6,347 bases of DNA from an uncultured Collinsella sp. (GCA_902496375.1 CABVAS010000093.1:1-6347); one strand, 5' to 3'; shown: positions 1 to 5,884, counted from the first letter of the stretch. The notes: generated by a model not told the origin, from the letters alone. Translations and numbers: made by a program.

Positions 1-137
1 AGGGGTGCCGTGGCGCAGGCGAGGTGTCTGCGACCGAGCCGATGAGTCCGCGACCCGTGTGTGCGTTGGTTCGCATGCCGGCTGAACTGGTGAGATCCCA
101 GTACCAACGGTTAGAGTCCGGATGAAAGAGGCAGGTG
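1..137 (+). promoter_or_regulatory. FMN riboswitch (RFN element), 5' end cut by the window
   Basis: An RNA aptamer that binds flavin mononucleotide and switches off downstream riboflavin genes. The 3' half matches the family closely. There is a hairpin ACTGG (86-90) / CCAGT (98-102) with loop TGAGATC, then ACCAACGG, then a CGG (108-110) / CCG (118-120) hairpin, then the hallmark AGTCCGGATG at 115-124. In the 5' half a stem pairs 14-20 with 26-32, followed by GATGAGTCCGCGACC (41-55), which resembles the conserved junction. A variable stem lies around 58-79. The outer P1 helix's 5' strand is not visible and probably lies before base 1. The 3' end runs directly into the SD of the RibU gene, so ligand binding probably hides the ribosome site; that mechanism is inferred. 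The RibU product fits an FMN-sensing switch. The 5' boundary and the 5'-half alignment are uncertain. Confidence 0.87.
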
Positions 138-142
138 ATCTT

Positions 143-733
143 ATGTCTGAACAGTCGCAGCATATCCATTTTGAGAACACGAATAGGTGGAGCACCAAAC
201 AGCTCGTTACCATGGCGTTGATGTGCGCCTTGGGAGCACTGTTTATGTATGTGCAGCTGCCCATCCTCCCCTCGGCGCCGTTTTTGACGTATGACCCGTC
301 GCTGGTGCCGGCGATGGTGTGTGGATTTGCGTATGGCCCTGGCGCCGGCACCGCTGTTGCCGCTATGGCGATCGTTATCCATGCGCTTACCACGGGCGAT
401 TGGGTCGGTGCGCTTATGAATTTGGTTGCCACGCTGGGCTATATCCTGCCTGCGGCTATAGTCTATCAGAAGATGCGCACCTACAAGGGTGCCGTGATTG
501 GCCTGACGCTGGGCGTTATTGCCGCTACGGTGCTTTCTATGGTCGCGAATCTGACCATTGGCGTTTGGTTCTGGTATGGCTCGGTCGACGTGATTTTGCC
601 GCTCATGATTCCCGCCGTGCTGCCTTTCAACCTTATCAAGACCGTGCTCAACTCGGTGTTGACGCTGGCGGTGTACAAGGCGGTCTCTAATCTCATTACG
701 CCCAAGAAGGACCAGGTCAAAGGCCGCGCATGA
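143..733 (+). CDS. ribU: Riboflavin ECF transporter S component, RibU family
   Basis: This is the membrane substrate-binding subunit of an energy-coupling-factor importer. It captures riboflavin outside the cell and toppled by the EcfAA'T motor releases it inside. The protein has 196 residues, the usual RibU size, with about six hydrophobic segments: roughly 20-40, 54-80, 88-108, 113-145, 148-165 and 167-185. Family-like motifs are PFLTYDPSLVPAM (46-58), GFAYGPGAG (61-69) and PFNLIKTVLNS (161-171). I chose ATG 143 over the in-frame ATG at 122 because 122 lies inside the conserved GTCCGGATG of the riboswitch, while 143 has AGGCAGGTG (129-137) just before it. The stop overlaps the ecfA start (ATGA), giving translational coupling. 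The substrate call rests on RibU-like motifs plus the FMN riboswitch directly upstream. Another flavin-like ligand is possible but less likely. Confidence 0.9.
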   Translation: MSEQSQHIHFENTNRWSTKQLVTMALMCALGALFMYVQLPILPSAPFLTYDPSLVPAMVCGFAYGPGAGTAVAAMAIVIHALTTGDWVGALMNLVATLGYILPAAIVYQKMRTYKGAVIGLTLGVIAATVLSMVANLTIGVWFWYGSVDVILPLMIPAVLPFNLIKTVLNSVLTLAVYKAVSNLITPKKDQVKGRA

Positions 734-2634
734 TTGAGTGTCGGGGCGTTTCCTTTAGCTATGACGGTGCTGCACCGGCGCTCGATGGCATCGATCTGAA
801 CATCGAGGATGGCGAGTTTTTCTGCATCCTCGGCGGAAACGGGTCGGGCAAGTCGACGTTTGCCAAGCATTTGAACGCGCTGCTGCAGCCCGATACGGGA
901 ACGGTGTGCGTCAACGGCATGGACGCGTCCGATCCCGAGCTGGTCTACGACATCCGCTCGACTGCGGGCATGGTGTTCCAGAATCCCGATGACCAGCTTG
1001 TGGCGACGCTTGTCGAGGACGATGTTGCGTTTGGTCCCGAGAACTTAGGGGTTGAATCGGCCCAGATCGCACAGCGCGTGCGCGAGGCGCTGAAGGCCGT
1101 TGGTCTGGTGGGCTTTGAGCGCCACGAGACCCACGCTCTCTCGGGCGGACAAAAACAGCGCGTGGCGCTTGCCGGCGTGCTCGCCATGGAGCCGCGCGTG
1201 CTCATTTTGGACGAGGCGTCTTCGATGCTCGATCCGCGCGGGCGCAAGGGCCTTATGGAGGCCTGTCACGCGCTGCACGAACGCGGCATGACCATCGTGA
1301 TGATTACGCACTTTATGGAAGAGGCCGCTGAGGCCGATCGTGTTGCTGTCTTCCAAGCGGGCCGCGTTGCCATGCTCGGTACGCCCGAGGAGATCTTGAC
1401 GCGAGCGGACGAGCTCGCGCGGCTGAACCTGGATATGCCGGCATCGTGCTGTCTTGGCAAGGCGCTTCGCGCGAAGGGCGTGCCCATTTGCGCACAGGTG
1501 CGCGAGGCGGATATGGTCGCCGATATAGCGCAGGCTTATGCCGAGCGGAGTAGGACAGGCATCGCCGGGCGGCCTCTCGCATCCGATCCTCGTATTTCCG
1601 ACAACGTCTCCTCTGCAATCGATGGTGCAGACGCGCTGGAGCCCGTCATCGAGATTTCGCACCTTTCGTATAGCTATTCGCTGAGCGCCCGCGAGCGTCG
1701 CCGTTGGGACAAGCGCTCGGCCGCCGAGGGCGCATCGAACAAACAGGCCCTCTGGGGCAACGACCCCAGCAGCCCCTGGGCATTGCGCGATGTGTCGCTA
1801 ACGGTGCGTCGTGGCGAGTTCCTAGGCCTTGCGGGCCATACCGGTTCGGGTAAGTCGACGCTGGTTCAGCATCTCAACGGCCTGATTCGTCCCCAGGAGG
1901 GTTCCGTTTACGCGTTGGGGCTCGACCTGGTAAACAAGAAAGATGCCGCCGCGGTTAAGGCAAAGGTCGGCGTGGTGTTTCAGTATCCAGAGCGTCAGCT
2001 GTTTGCCGAGACCGTGGCACAGGACGTGGCATTTGGTCCGCACAACCTTGGCCTGTCGCAAGATGAGGTTGCCCGCCGCGTTGAGTCATCGCTCGCGCGC
2101 GTGGGCCTCGACCTGGCCACGGTGGGCGACAAGAGCCCCTTTGAGCTCTCGGGCGGGCAGCAGCGGCGCGTGGCGTTTGCTGGCGTTCTTGCCATGGAGC
2201 CCGAGGTCCTGGTACTCGATGAGCCCATGGCTGGGCTCGATCCGGCGGCGCGCAGTGATTTCCTGGAGCTCATCGATCGGCTTCACTGCGATGGCCTGAC
2301 CGTCGTCATGGTTTCGCACAGTATGGATGACCTGGCCAATTGCTGCGACCGTATCGTCGTAATGAACGAAGGCGCGGTGTTTGCCGAGGGAACCCCCGCG
2401 CAGGTTTTTGCGCATGCCGATGAGCTTAAATCAATCGGCTTGGGTGTTCCCGCTGCCCAGCGCATGGCGCTGGCGCTTGCGAAGGCAGGCATGCCGCTGC
2501 GCTTTGACGGCCTCTATACGGTTGAGTCGCTGGCAGACGAGTTGGTGGACCTGCTAATCGGTCGCTCGGACGGTCCTTCTAACGTCGCGGACATTGCTAC
2601 ACCCGAGACGGTCGCGCGAGAGGAGGGCTGCTAA
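730..2634 (+). CDS. Fused ECF transporter ATPase, EcfA1-EcfA2 in one chain
   Basis: This cytoplasmic motor hydrolyses ATP to drive the ECF importer. Most bacteria make EcfA1 and EcfA2 as two proteins; here both nucleotide-binding domains are in one 634-residue chain. Domain 1 has Walker A GGNGSGKST (35-43), Q-loop Q84, signature LSGGQKQR (137-144), Walker B with LDEASSMLDP (160-169, catalytic E162) and switch H194. The DEASSMLDP form is typical of EcfA1. Domain 2 has Walker A GHTGSGKST (369-377), Q-loop VFQYPERQLF (Q418), signature LSGGQQRR (473-480), LDEPMAGLDP (496-505, catalytic E498) and H530, typical of EcfA2. All catalytic residues are present in both halves. An extended linker spans about 240-305, and an Arg-rich, low-similarity insert lies at about 319-348 inside the start of domain 2. 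The gene overlaps ribU by 4 bases and ecfT by one. The start is ATG 730, with no strong separate SD. Confidence 0.93.
   Translation: MIECRGVSFSYDGAAPALDGIDLNIEDGEFFCILGGNGSGKSTFAKHLNALLQPDTGTVCVNGMDASDPELVYDIRSTAGMVFQNPDDQLVATLVEDDVAFGPENLGVESAQIAQRVREALKAVGLVGFERHETHALSGGQKQRVALAGVLAMEPRVLILDEASSMLDPRGRKGLMEACHALHERGMTIVMITHFMEEAAEADRVAVFQAGRVAMLGTPEEILTRADELARLNLDMPASCCLGKALRAKGVPICAQVREADMVADIAQAYAERSRTGIAGRPLASDPRISDNVSSAIDGADALEPVIEISHLSYSYSLSARERRRWDKRSAAEGASNKQALWGNDPSSPWALRDVSLTVRRGEFLGLAGHTGSGKSTLVQHLNGLIRPQEGSVYALGLDLVNKKDAAAVKAKVGVVFQYPERQLFAETVAQDVAFGPHNLGLSQDEVARRVESSLARVGLDLATVGDKSPFELSGGQQRRVAFAGVLAMEPEVLVLDEPMAGLDPAARSDFLELIDRLHCDGLTVVMVSHSMDDLANCCDRIVVMNEGAVFAEGTPAQVFAHADELKSIGLGVPAAQRMALALAKAGMPLRFDGLYTVESLADELVDLLIGRSDGPSNVADIATPETVAREEGC
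2621..2627 (+). promoter_or_regulatory. Strong SD for ecfT inside the end of the ATPase gene
   Basis: AGGAGGG lies 6 bases before ATG 2634. The ATPase stop TAA overlaps this start (TAATG). The strong site plus overlap suggests EcfT is made both by coupling and by direct initiation. Confidence 0.75.
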
Positions 2635-3434
2635 TGGAGGCGTTTTCGTTTGGCAGCTACTATCCCGGCGATAGTGCAATCCACCGCCTGGACCCGCGAA
2701 CCAAGTTGCTCTTAGGCTTTGCGTTTCTGATCACGACGCTCACGGTCAGCAGCTTCCGCGGACTGGTCCCGGTCGCAATCTTCGTTGTCCTGATCTATAC
2801 CGTGTCCCGGGTGCCGGCTCGTCGCGTCCTGTCATCGATGGCGCCGCTGCTGGCGATCGTCGCGGTGGTCGCGGTGCTCAACTTGTTTACTGATCAGAGT
2901 GGGCGCATTCTGTGGCAGCTCGGCTTTTTGCAGATAAGCGAGGGCTCGCTGCATTCCGCCGCCTTTATGGCGTGCCGCCTGACCTTGATGATGGCCGGTA
3001 TGAGCGCTATCACGCTCACCACACCGACGCTCGACCTCACCGCGGGCTTTGAGCGCCTGCTCGCGCCGTTTGTGCGTGTGGGACTTCCTGCGCACGAGCT
3101 CGGCATGATCATGGGTATCGCGCTGCGCTTTATGCCGCAGTTTGCCACCGAGATGAAGCAGACGGCCGATGCGCAGGCGAGCCGCGGTGCGCGCGTGACG
3201 GGAGGCCCGCTCGACGGCGTGCGTATGCTCGGCAGTGTGGCGATTCCGCTGTTCACGGGCGTATTCCGTCATGCCGAGACGTTGTCTGCCGCCATGGATG
3301 CCCGTTGCTATCATGGCGAGCAGGGCCGCACACGTCTGCATGCGCTTGCGTTTGGCCGCGGCGATGCGTTGGCGGCGATGGTTACGGCGTTGCTGCTCGT
3401 CTGCGTCATCGTCATCAATCTTCAACTTGTTTAG
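2634..3434 (+). CDS. ecfT: ECF transporter transmembrane coupling protein EcfT
   Basis: This membrane scaffold links the S component to the two ATPase domains and transmits their motion. It has 266 residues, the normal family length. Hydrophobic segments lie at about 23-40, 43-58, 67-86, 107-130, 153-166 and 244-265. The two conserved coupling-helix motifs that dock on the ATPases are both present: AQASRGA (180-186) and AMDARCYHG (220-228). The N-terminal DPRTKLL (20-26) is also a family hallmark. It starts at ATG 2634, overlapping the ATPase stop. With ribU and the fused ATPase it completes an ECF transporter in the order S-A1A2-T. The energizing module could be dedicated to RibU or shared with S components elsewhere in the genome; the window cannot tell. 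Confidence 0.93.
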   Translation: MEAFSFGSYYPGDSAIHRLDPRTKLLLGFAFLITTLTVSSFRGLVPVAIFVVLIYTVSRVPARRVLSSMAPLLAIVAVVAVLNLFTDQSGRILWQLGFLQISEGSLHSAAFMACRLTLMMAGMSAITLTTPTLDLTAGFERLLAPFVRVGLPAHELGMIMGIALRFMPQFATEMKQTADAQASRGARVTGGPLDGVRMLGSVAIPLFTGVFRHAETLSAAMDARCYHGEQGRTRLHALAFGRGDALAAMVTALLLVCVIVINLQLV

Positions 3435-3464
3435 GCGCGATTCGAGCGCAGGAAAGGGGTCCCA

Positions 3465-3911
3465 ATGACCGACAACGACCGCACGGCGCAGCTCGAGCGC
3501 GCCTGTTCGTATCTCAGGCGTATTCCGGCGTGGTATCTCGCCACGATCGACGTGACGGACGGGCATCAGCCGCGCGTGAGACCGTTCTCGTTTGCCATGG
3601 TCGATGATGGCAAGCTGTGGTTTTGCACCTCGCGCGATAAGGACGTGTGGGCCGAGCTCAGCGCGAACCTCAAGTTTGAGGTTTCGGGTTGGAAGCCGGG
3701 GGAGTGTTGGATTGTGCTGACCGGCGAGGCCGCGCTCGAGGACGACGCGGTCGTGAGCGACCGGGTGCGCCAAGCCGGCTTTAAGCACATGGTGGGCATC
3801 GGCGAAGACCACGAGGGCGCCAACGACGGCCGCCTTGCGTTTTTCTCGGTGCGCAATATCGTCGCCCGCTTCTGTGATATCGACGGCAGCGAGGAGCGCC
3901 TGGAGCTTTAA
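3465..3911 (+). CDS. Pyridoxamine 5'-phosphate oxidase (PPOX) family split-barrel protein, copy 1
   Basis: A small soluble protein of 148 residues with the fold signature of PPOX-like flavoproteins, which usually bind FMN and reduce or oxidise small substrates. The exact reaction cannot be named. Recognisable parts are PAWYLAT (21-27), RVRPFSF (37-43), DGKLWFCTSR (48-57), KDVWAEL (59-65) and WIVLTGEAALEDD (82-94). No signal peptide or membrane segment is seen. The start is ATG 3465 with SD AGGAAAGGGG at 3450-3459. It begins 30 bases after the ecfT stop with no terminator between, so it is probably co-transcribed with the flavin transporter and may fall under the same FMN switch. It is clearly paralogous to the protein at 4086-4496. 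True pyridoxamine-phosphate oxidase (PdxH) is unlikely because that enzyme is longer. Confidence 0.85.
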   Translation: MTDNDRTAQLERACSYLRRIPAWYLATIDVTDGHQPRVRPFSFAMVDDGKLWFCTSRDKDVWAELSANLKFEVSGWKPGECWIVLTGEAALEDDAVVSDRVRQAGFKHMVGIGEDHEGANDGRLAFFSVRNIVARFCDIDGSEERLEL

Positions 3912-3929
3912 CCCTCACCAACCAGTATT

Positions 3930-3972
3930 CCGGGGTAGTTAATTTGGGACGGGGCTATTTTAGCTACCCTGG
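3930..3972. repeat. Imperfect inverted repeat with a GGGACGGGG loop
   Basis: Bases 3930-3942 can pair with 3960-3972 over 13 positions, including GGGTAG / CTACCC, with three G-T wobbles. The 17-base loop holds GGGACGGGG at 3946-3954. The same 9-mer recurs at 3993-4001 in the arm of the large palindrome downstream. It lies 18 bases after the first PPOX stop. There is no T-run after it, so it is not an obvious intrinsic terminator. I read it as the upstream part of a compound repeat. Confidence 0.6.
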
Positions 3973-3980
3973 GCACATGG

Positions 3981-4058
3981 GATGATTTTTCTGGGACGGG
4001 GATTAAATAATCATTCGGCACCCAATGATTATTTAATCCCCGTCCCAAAAAAATCATC
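3981..4058. repeat. Long near-perfect palindrome, REP- or MITE-like
   Basis: Inner arms 3993-4015 and 4024-4046 are perfectly complementary over 23 bases around the 8-base loop CGGCACCC (4016-4023). The outer 12 bases (3981-3992 and 4047-4058) continue the match with one C-A mismatch, giving 35-base arms. The arms combine a GC-rich GGGACGGGG tip with AT-rich ATTAAATAATCATT. Length, symmetry and intergenic position fit a repetitive extragenic palindrome or small non-autonomous mobile element. Comparable GGGACGG-type palindromes are known near REP-associated transposases in gut bacteria, from general knowledge. No transposase or clear target duplication is seen here. It ends 27 bases before the second PPOX gene. 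It is followed by an A-run, not a T-run, on the + strand, so it is not a classical terminator in that direction. Confidence 0.85.
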
Positions 4059-4075
4059 TCAAAATTGCGAGCGTC

Positions 4076-4081
4076 AGGAGG
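4076..4081 (+). promoter_or_regulatory. SD deciding the start of PPOX copy 2
   Basis: AGGAGG lies 4 bases before ATG 4086. The frame is open back to a TTG at 4065, but that start would put this SD inside the coding region, so 4086 is preferred. Confidence 0.75.
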
Positions 4082-4085
4082 ACAC

Positions 4086-4496
4086 ATGGACGGATTGAAT
4101 ACGGTGTTGGAGTATCTGACGTCGGTGCCGGCATGGTATTTGGCGACGAGCGTTGACGGACAGCCGCATGTGCGTCCGTTTTCGTTTGCGCAGATCCAGG
4201 ACGGCAAGCTGTGGTTTGTAACGGCGCGCACCAAAGACGTGTGGCAAGAGCTGCTGCAAAATCAACGCTTTGAGGCCACGAGTTGGTGGCCGGGCCATGG
4301 CTGGCTCATCTTGCGCGGGCATGCGGGTCTGGATGACCGGGCCGCTCCCGATATGCGCGAGGCAGGCTGGAAGCACCTGGAGCGCCTAGGCGAGCACTAC
4401 GAGGGCGCAGGCGATCCCACGCTCGTCTTCTTTAGCGTGGAGGAACCCGAGGTCTTTATCTGCAACCATGACGAATGGGTGCCGGTCGAACTCTAA
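4086..4496 (+). CDS. PPOX family split-barrel protein, copy 2
   Basis: A 136-residue paralogue of the gene at 3465-3911. The same blocks appear in the same order: VPAWYLAT (14-21), HVRPFSFA (28-35), DGKLWFVTAR (39-48), KDVWQEL (50-56), W-L-I-L-RGHAGLDD (73-84) and FFSVEE (115-120). It differs by a shorter N-terminus, a gap in the VDG turn, and a different C-terminal strand ending HDEWVPVEL. Probable FMN binding is a family inference; the substrate is unknown. The AGGAGG at 4076-4081 sets the start. The two copies are diverged, so the duplication is not recent. Whether it is transcribed from the upstream operon through the palindrome or from its own promoter is unclear; I see no convincing promoter in the short gap. 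Confidence 0.83.
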   Translation: MDGLNTVLEYLTSVPAWYLATSVDGQPHVRPFSFAQIQDGKLWFVTARTKDVWQELLQNQRFEATSWWPGHGWLILRGHAGLDDRAAPDMREAGWKHLERLGEHYEGAGDPTLVFFSVEEPEVFICNHDEWVPVEL

Positions 4497-4540
4497 ACGA
4501 GTCTCTCAGCAAGCTTCGACAATTTAAATTCTCGCATGTA

Positions 4541-4602
4541 GCGGGTCCCACATTGCAACGTCACCGTAAGGCGCACTGGGCACTATGGGGCCCGCATTTA
4601 TT
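4541..4602 (+). terminator. Terminator-like hairpin after PPOX copy 2
   Basis: GCGGGTCCCA (4541-4550) pairs with TGGGGCCCGC (4586-4595): 10 bp, GC-rich, with one G-T wobble. The U-leaning tail ATTTATT follows at 4596-4602. The 35-base loop is long for an intrinsic terminator and the tail is interrupted, so this is a moderate call. It sits where the upstream unit should end, 45 bases after the stop codon and before the arginine promoter region. A structured small RNA is an alternative. Confidence 0.4.
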
Positions 4603-4641
4603 TGTCAATTCCTTCGAGTGAATGTGTCGGGACTGTTTCAA

Positions 4642-4676
4642 TGCATGAATATACAAAAGATTTGCGTATATATGCA
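4642..4676 (+). promoter_or_regulatory. Tandem ARG boxes (ArgR operator) upstream of argC
   Basis: Two similar near-palindromic 14-mers, TGCATGAATATACA (4642-4655) and TGCGTATATATGCA (4663-4676), match at 10 of 14 positions. They start exactly 21 bases apart, two helical turns. Paired ARG boxes of about 18 bp with a 3-bp gap, bound by hexameric ArgR with arginine, have this spacing in many bacteria. The boxes end 11 bases before the likely -10 element, so bound ArgR would block RNA polymerase. The regulator gene is not in the window. Confidence 0.72.
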
Positions 4677-4684
4677 TCTTTTGG

Positions 4685-4693
4685 TGCTAAAGT
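4685..4693 (+). promoter_or_regulatory. Candidate extended -10 promoter of the arginine operon
   Basis: TGCTAAAGT fits an extended -10 (TGnTATAAT-like, hexamer TAAAGT at 4688-4693). No good -35 is found at 17 bases; TTGCGT at 4662-4667 is 20 bases away, too far. The element lies about 70 bases before the argC start and just downstream of the ARG boxes, which is a sensible place for a repressible promoter. TATACA at 4650-4655 is a weaker alternative -10. Confidence 0.4.
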
Positions 4694-4744
4694 TTCAACT
4701 CACTTCATAACCACGGCTGCGGGATGCGCATTGGTGCATAACTG

Positions 4745-4759
4745 CAGACAAGGAGTCTG
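4745..4759 (+). promoter_or_regulatory. argC SD in the loop of a 5-bp hairpin
   Basis: CAGAC (4745-4749) can pair with GTCTG (4755-4759), leaving AAGGA in the loop. The SD AAGGAG (4750-4755) lies 6 bases before ATG 4762. The SD call is firm. The hairpin is short and may be chance. Confidence 0.55.
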
Positions 4760-4761
4760 AT

Positions 4762-5832
4762 ATGTCTTTAAAGGTTGGAATCGTCGGTGCGGCTGGATAT
4801 GCCGGCGCCGAGCTTATTCGCCTCGTCCTCGGTCATCCCGAGTTTGAACTTGCTGCCATTACGTCCAACGCCGATGCCGGCCAGCCGTTGTCTGCGGTGT
4901 ACCCGAGCTTCACCGGCGTAAGCGATCTTGTCTTCACGACGCATGACGCCCCCGAGCTCAAGAACTGCGACGCGGTCTTTTTGGCCGTGCCGCATACGGC
5001 TGCCATGGCACAGGTGCCCGCCCTGCTTGCCGCGGGCGTCTCCTGCATTGACCTCTCGGCCGACTATCGCCTGAGCGATCCGGCCACCTTTGAGGCCTGG
5101 TATGCCGCCGAGCACACGAGCCCCGAGCTGCTCAAGACCCGCGCTTTCGGCCTGCCCGAGCTGTTCTGCCAGGATTTGGAGACCGCCGCATCCGACCACG
5201 CCGACGGCAAGCCCGTACTGGTCGCCTGCGCCGGTTGCTATCCCACCGCAACGAGCCTTGCCGCCGCGCCTGCCGTGCGCGCCGGCTGGGTTGCCCAGAG
5301 CGGCCCCGTGATCGTTGACGCTATCAGCGGTGTAACGGGTGCCGGTAAGTCCTGCAACGCCCGTACGCATTTTTGCAGCGCGGACGAAAACCTGGAGGCC
5401 TATGGCGTGGGCAAGCATCGTCACACGCCCGAAATCGAGCAGATCTTGGGCCTAACCGATCGTGTCGTTTTTACCCCGCACCTGGCACCGCTCAAGCGCG
5501 GTCTGCTCTCTACGGTGACGATGCCGCTTACGCCGCAGGCTGTCGATACCTTGACCCTTGAGGACGTTGTCGACCATTACAGGCAGTTCTACGCCGGTCG
5601 CACCTTCGTGCGCGTACTCGATGCCGGCCAGCAGCCCAAGACGGCTTCGGTCGTCGGCACCAACGCCGCCCAGATCGGCCTCGCGCTCAACAAGCGCGCG
5701 GGCGTTCTGGTGGCTACGGGTGCCATCGACAATCTGTGCAAGGGTGCAGCAGGCCAGGCGGTCCAGTGCGCCAACATCGTCTTTGGTTTTGACGAGCGAC
5801 GAGGCTTGCCCACAGTGGCGTGCCCGGTGTAG
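4762..5832 (+). CDS. argC: N-acetyl-gamma-glutamyl-phosphate reductase
   Basis: Third step of arginine biosynthesis: NADPH-dependent reduction of N-acetylglutamyl-5-phosphate to N-acetylglutamate 5-semialdehyde, in the cytoplasm. The 356-residue protein is complete and close to the usual family length. The N-terminal Rossmann motif is VGIVGAAGYAGAELIRL (5-21), followed by HPEFELAAITS. The catalytic cysteine is C159 in CAGCYPTATS (156-165), the counterpart of the usual NPGCYPTA with the N-P replaced by C-A. Further family blocks are SGVTGAGKS, KHRHTPEIEQ, FTPHLAPLKRGLLSTV and, near the end, NLCKGAAGQAVQ. The start at ATG 4762 is set by AAGGAG 6 bases upstream. Paired ARG-box-like sites precede it. 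The next gene, argJ, supplies and recycles the acetyl group, so these are the first two genes of an arginine operon. Confidence 0.96.
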   Translation: MSLKVGIVGAAGYAGAELIRLVLGHPEFELAAITSNADAGQPLSAVYPSFTGVSDLVFTTHDAPELKNCDAVFLAVPHTAAMAQVPALLAAGVSCIDLSADYRLSDPATFEAWYAAEHTSPELLKTRAFGLPELFCQDLETAASDHADGKPVLVACAGCYPTATSLAAAPAVRAGWVAQSGPVIVDAISGVTGAGKSCNARTHFCSADENLEAYGVGKHRHTPEIEQILGLTDRVVFTPHLAPLKRGLLSTVTMPLTPQAVDTLTLEDVVDHYRQFYAGRTFVRVLDAGQQPKTASVVGTNAAQIGLALNKRAGVLVATGAIDNLCKGAAGQAVQCANIVFGFDERRGLPTVACPV

Positions 5833-5868
5833 CACATTCGATTGTTAACGATTTGGTGGTCGGGCATC

Positions 5869-5884
5869 GAGTGGGGCGCCACTC
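5869..5884 (+). other. Short hairpin in the argC-argJ gap
   Basis: GAGTGG (5869-5874) pairs with CCACTC (5879-5884) around loop GGCG. Only TT follows, so it is a poor terminator. It may be a processing or stability element, or chance. The rest of the 134-base gap (5833-5966) holds a T-run at 5935-5940 and the argJ SD. Confidence 0.3.

Noticed and set aside
2832..3812. 326-codon open frame on the minus strand opposite ecfT and PPOX copy 1
   Set aside because: It spans two well-supported + strand genes, is rich in His and Arg as expected for an antisense frame in GC-rich DNA, and has no recognisable domain or SD.
3981..4058. Palindrome as an ordinary Rho-independent terminator
   Set aside because: No T-run follows on the + strand and nothing on the minus strand needs terminating. 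The arms are far longer than in terminators.
3930..4058. CRISPR array
   Set aside because: Repeats are inverted and not regularly spaced; no spacer series is seen.
4065..4085. Upstream TTG start for PPOX copy 2
   Set aside because: It would place the strong AGGAGG inside the gene, and the added residues do not match the paralogue.
4541..4595. tRNA or T-box leader
   Set aside because: No cloverleaf arms, no T-arm GTTCRA block and no T-box AGGGTGGNACCGCG sequence.
4768..5424. 218-codon minus-strand open frame inside argC
   Set aside because: Shadow of argC; a Gly- and Ala-rich antisense translation with no motif.
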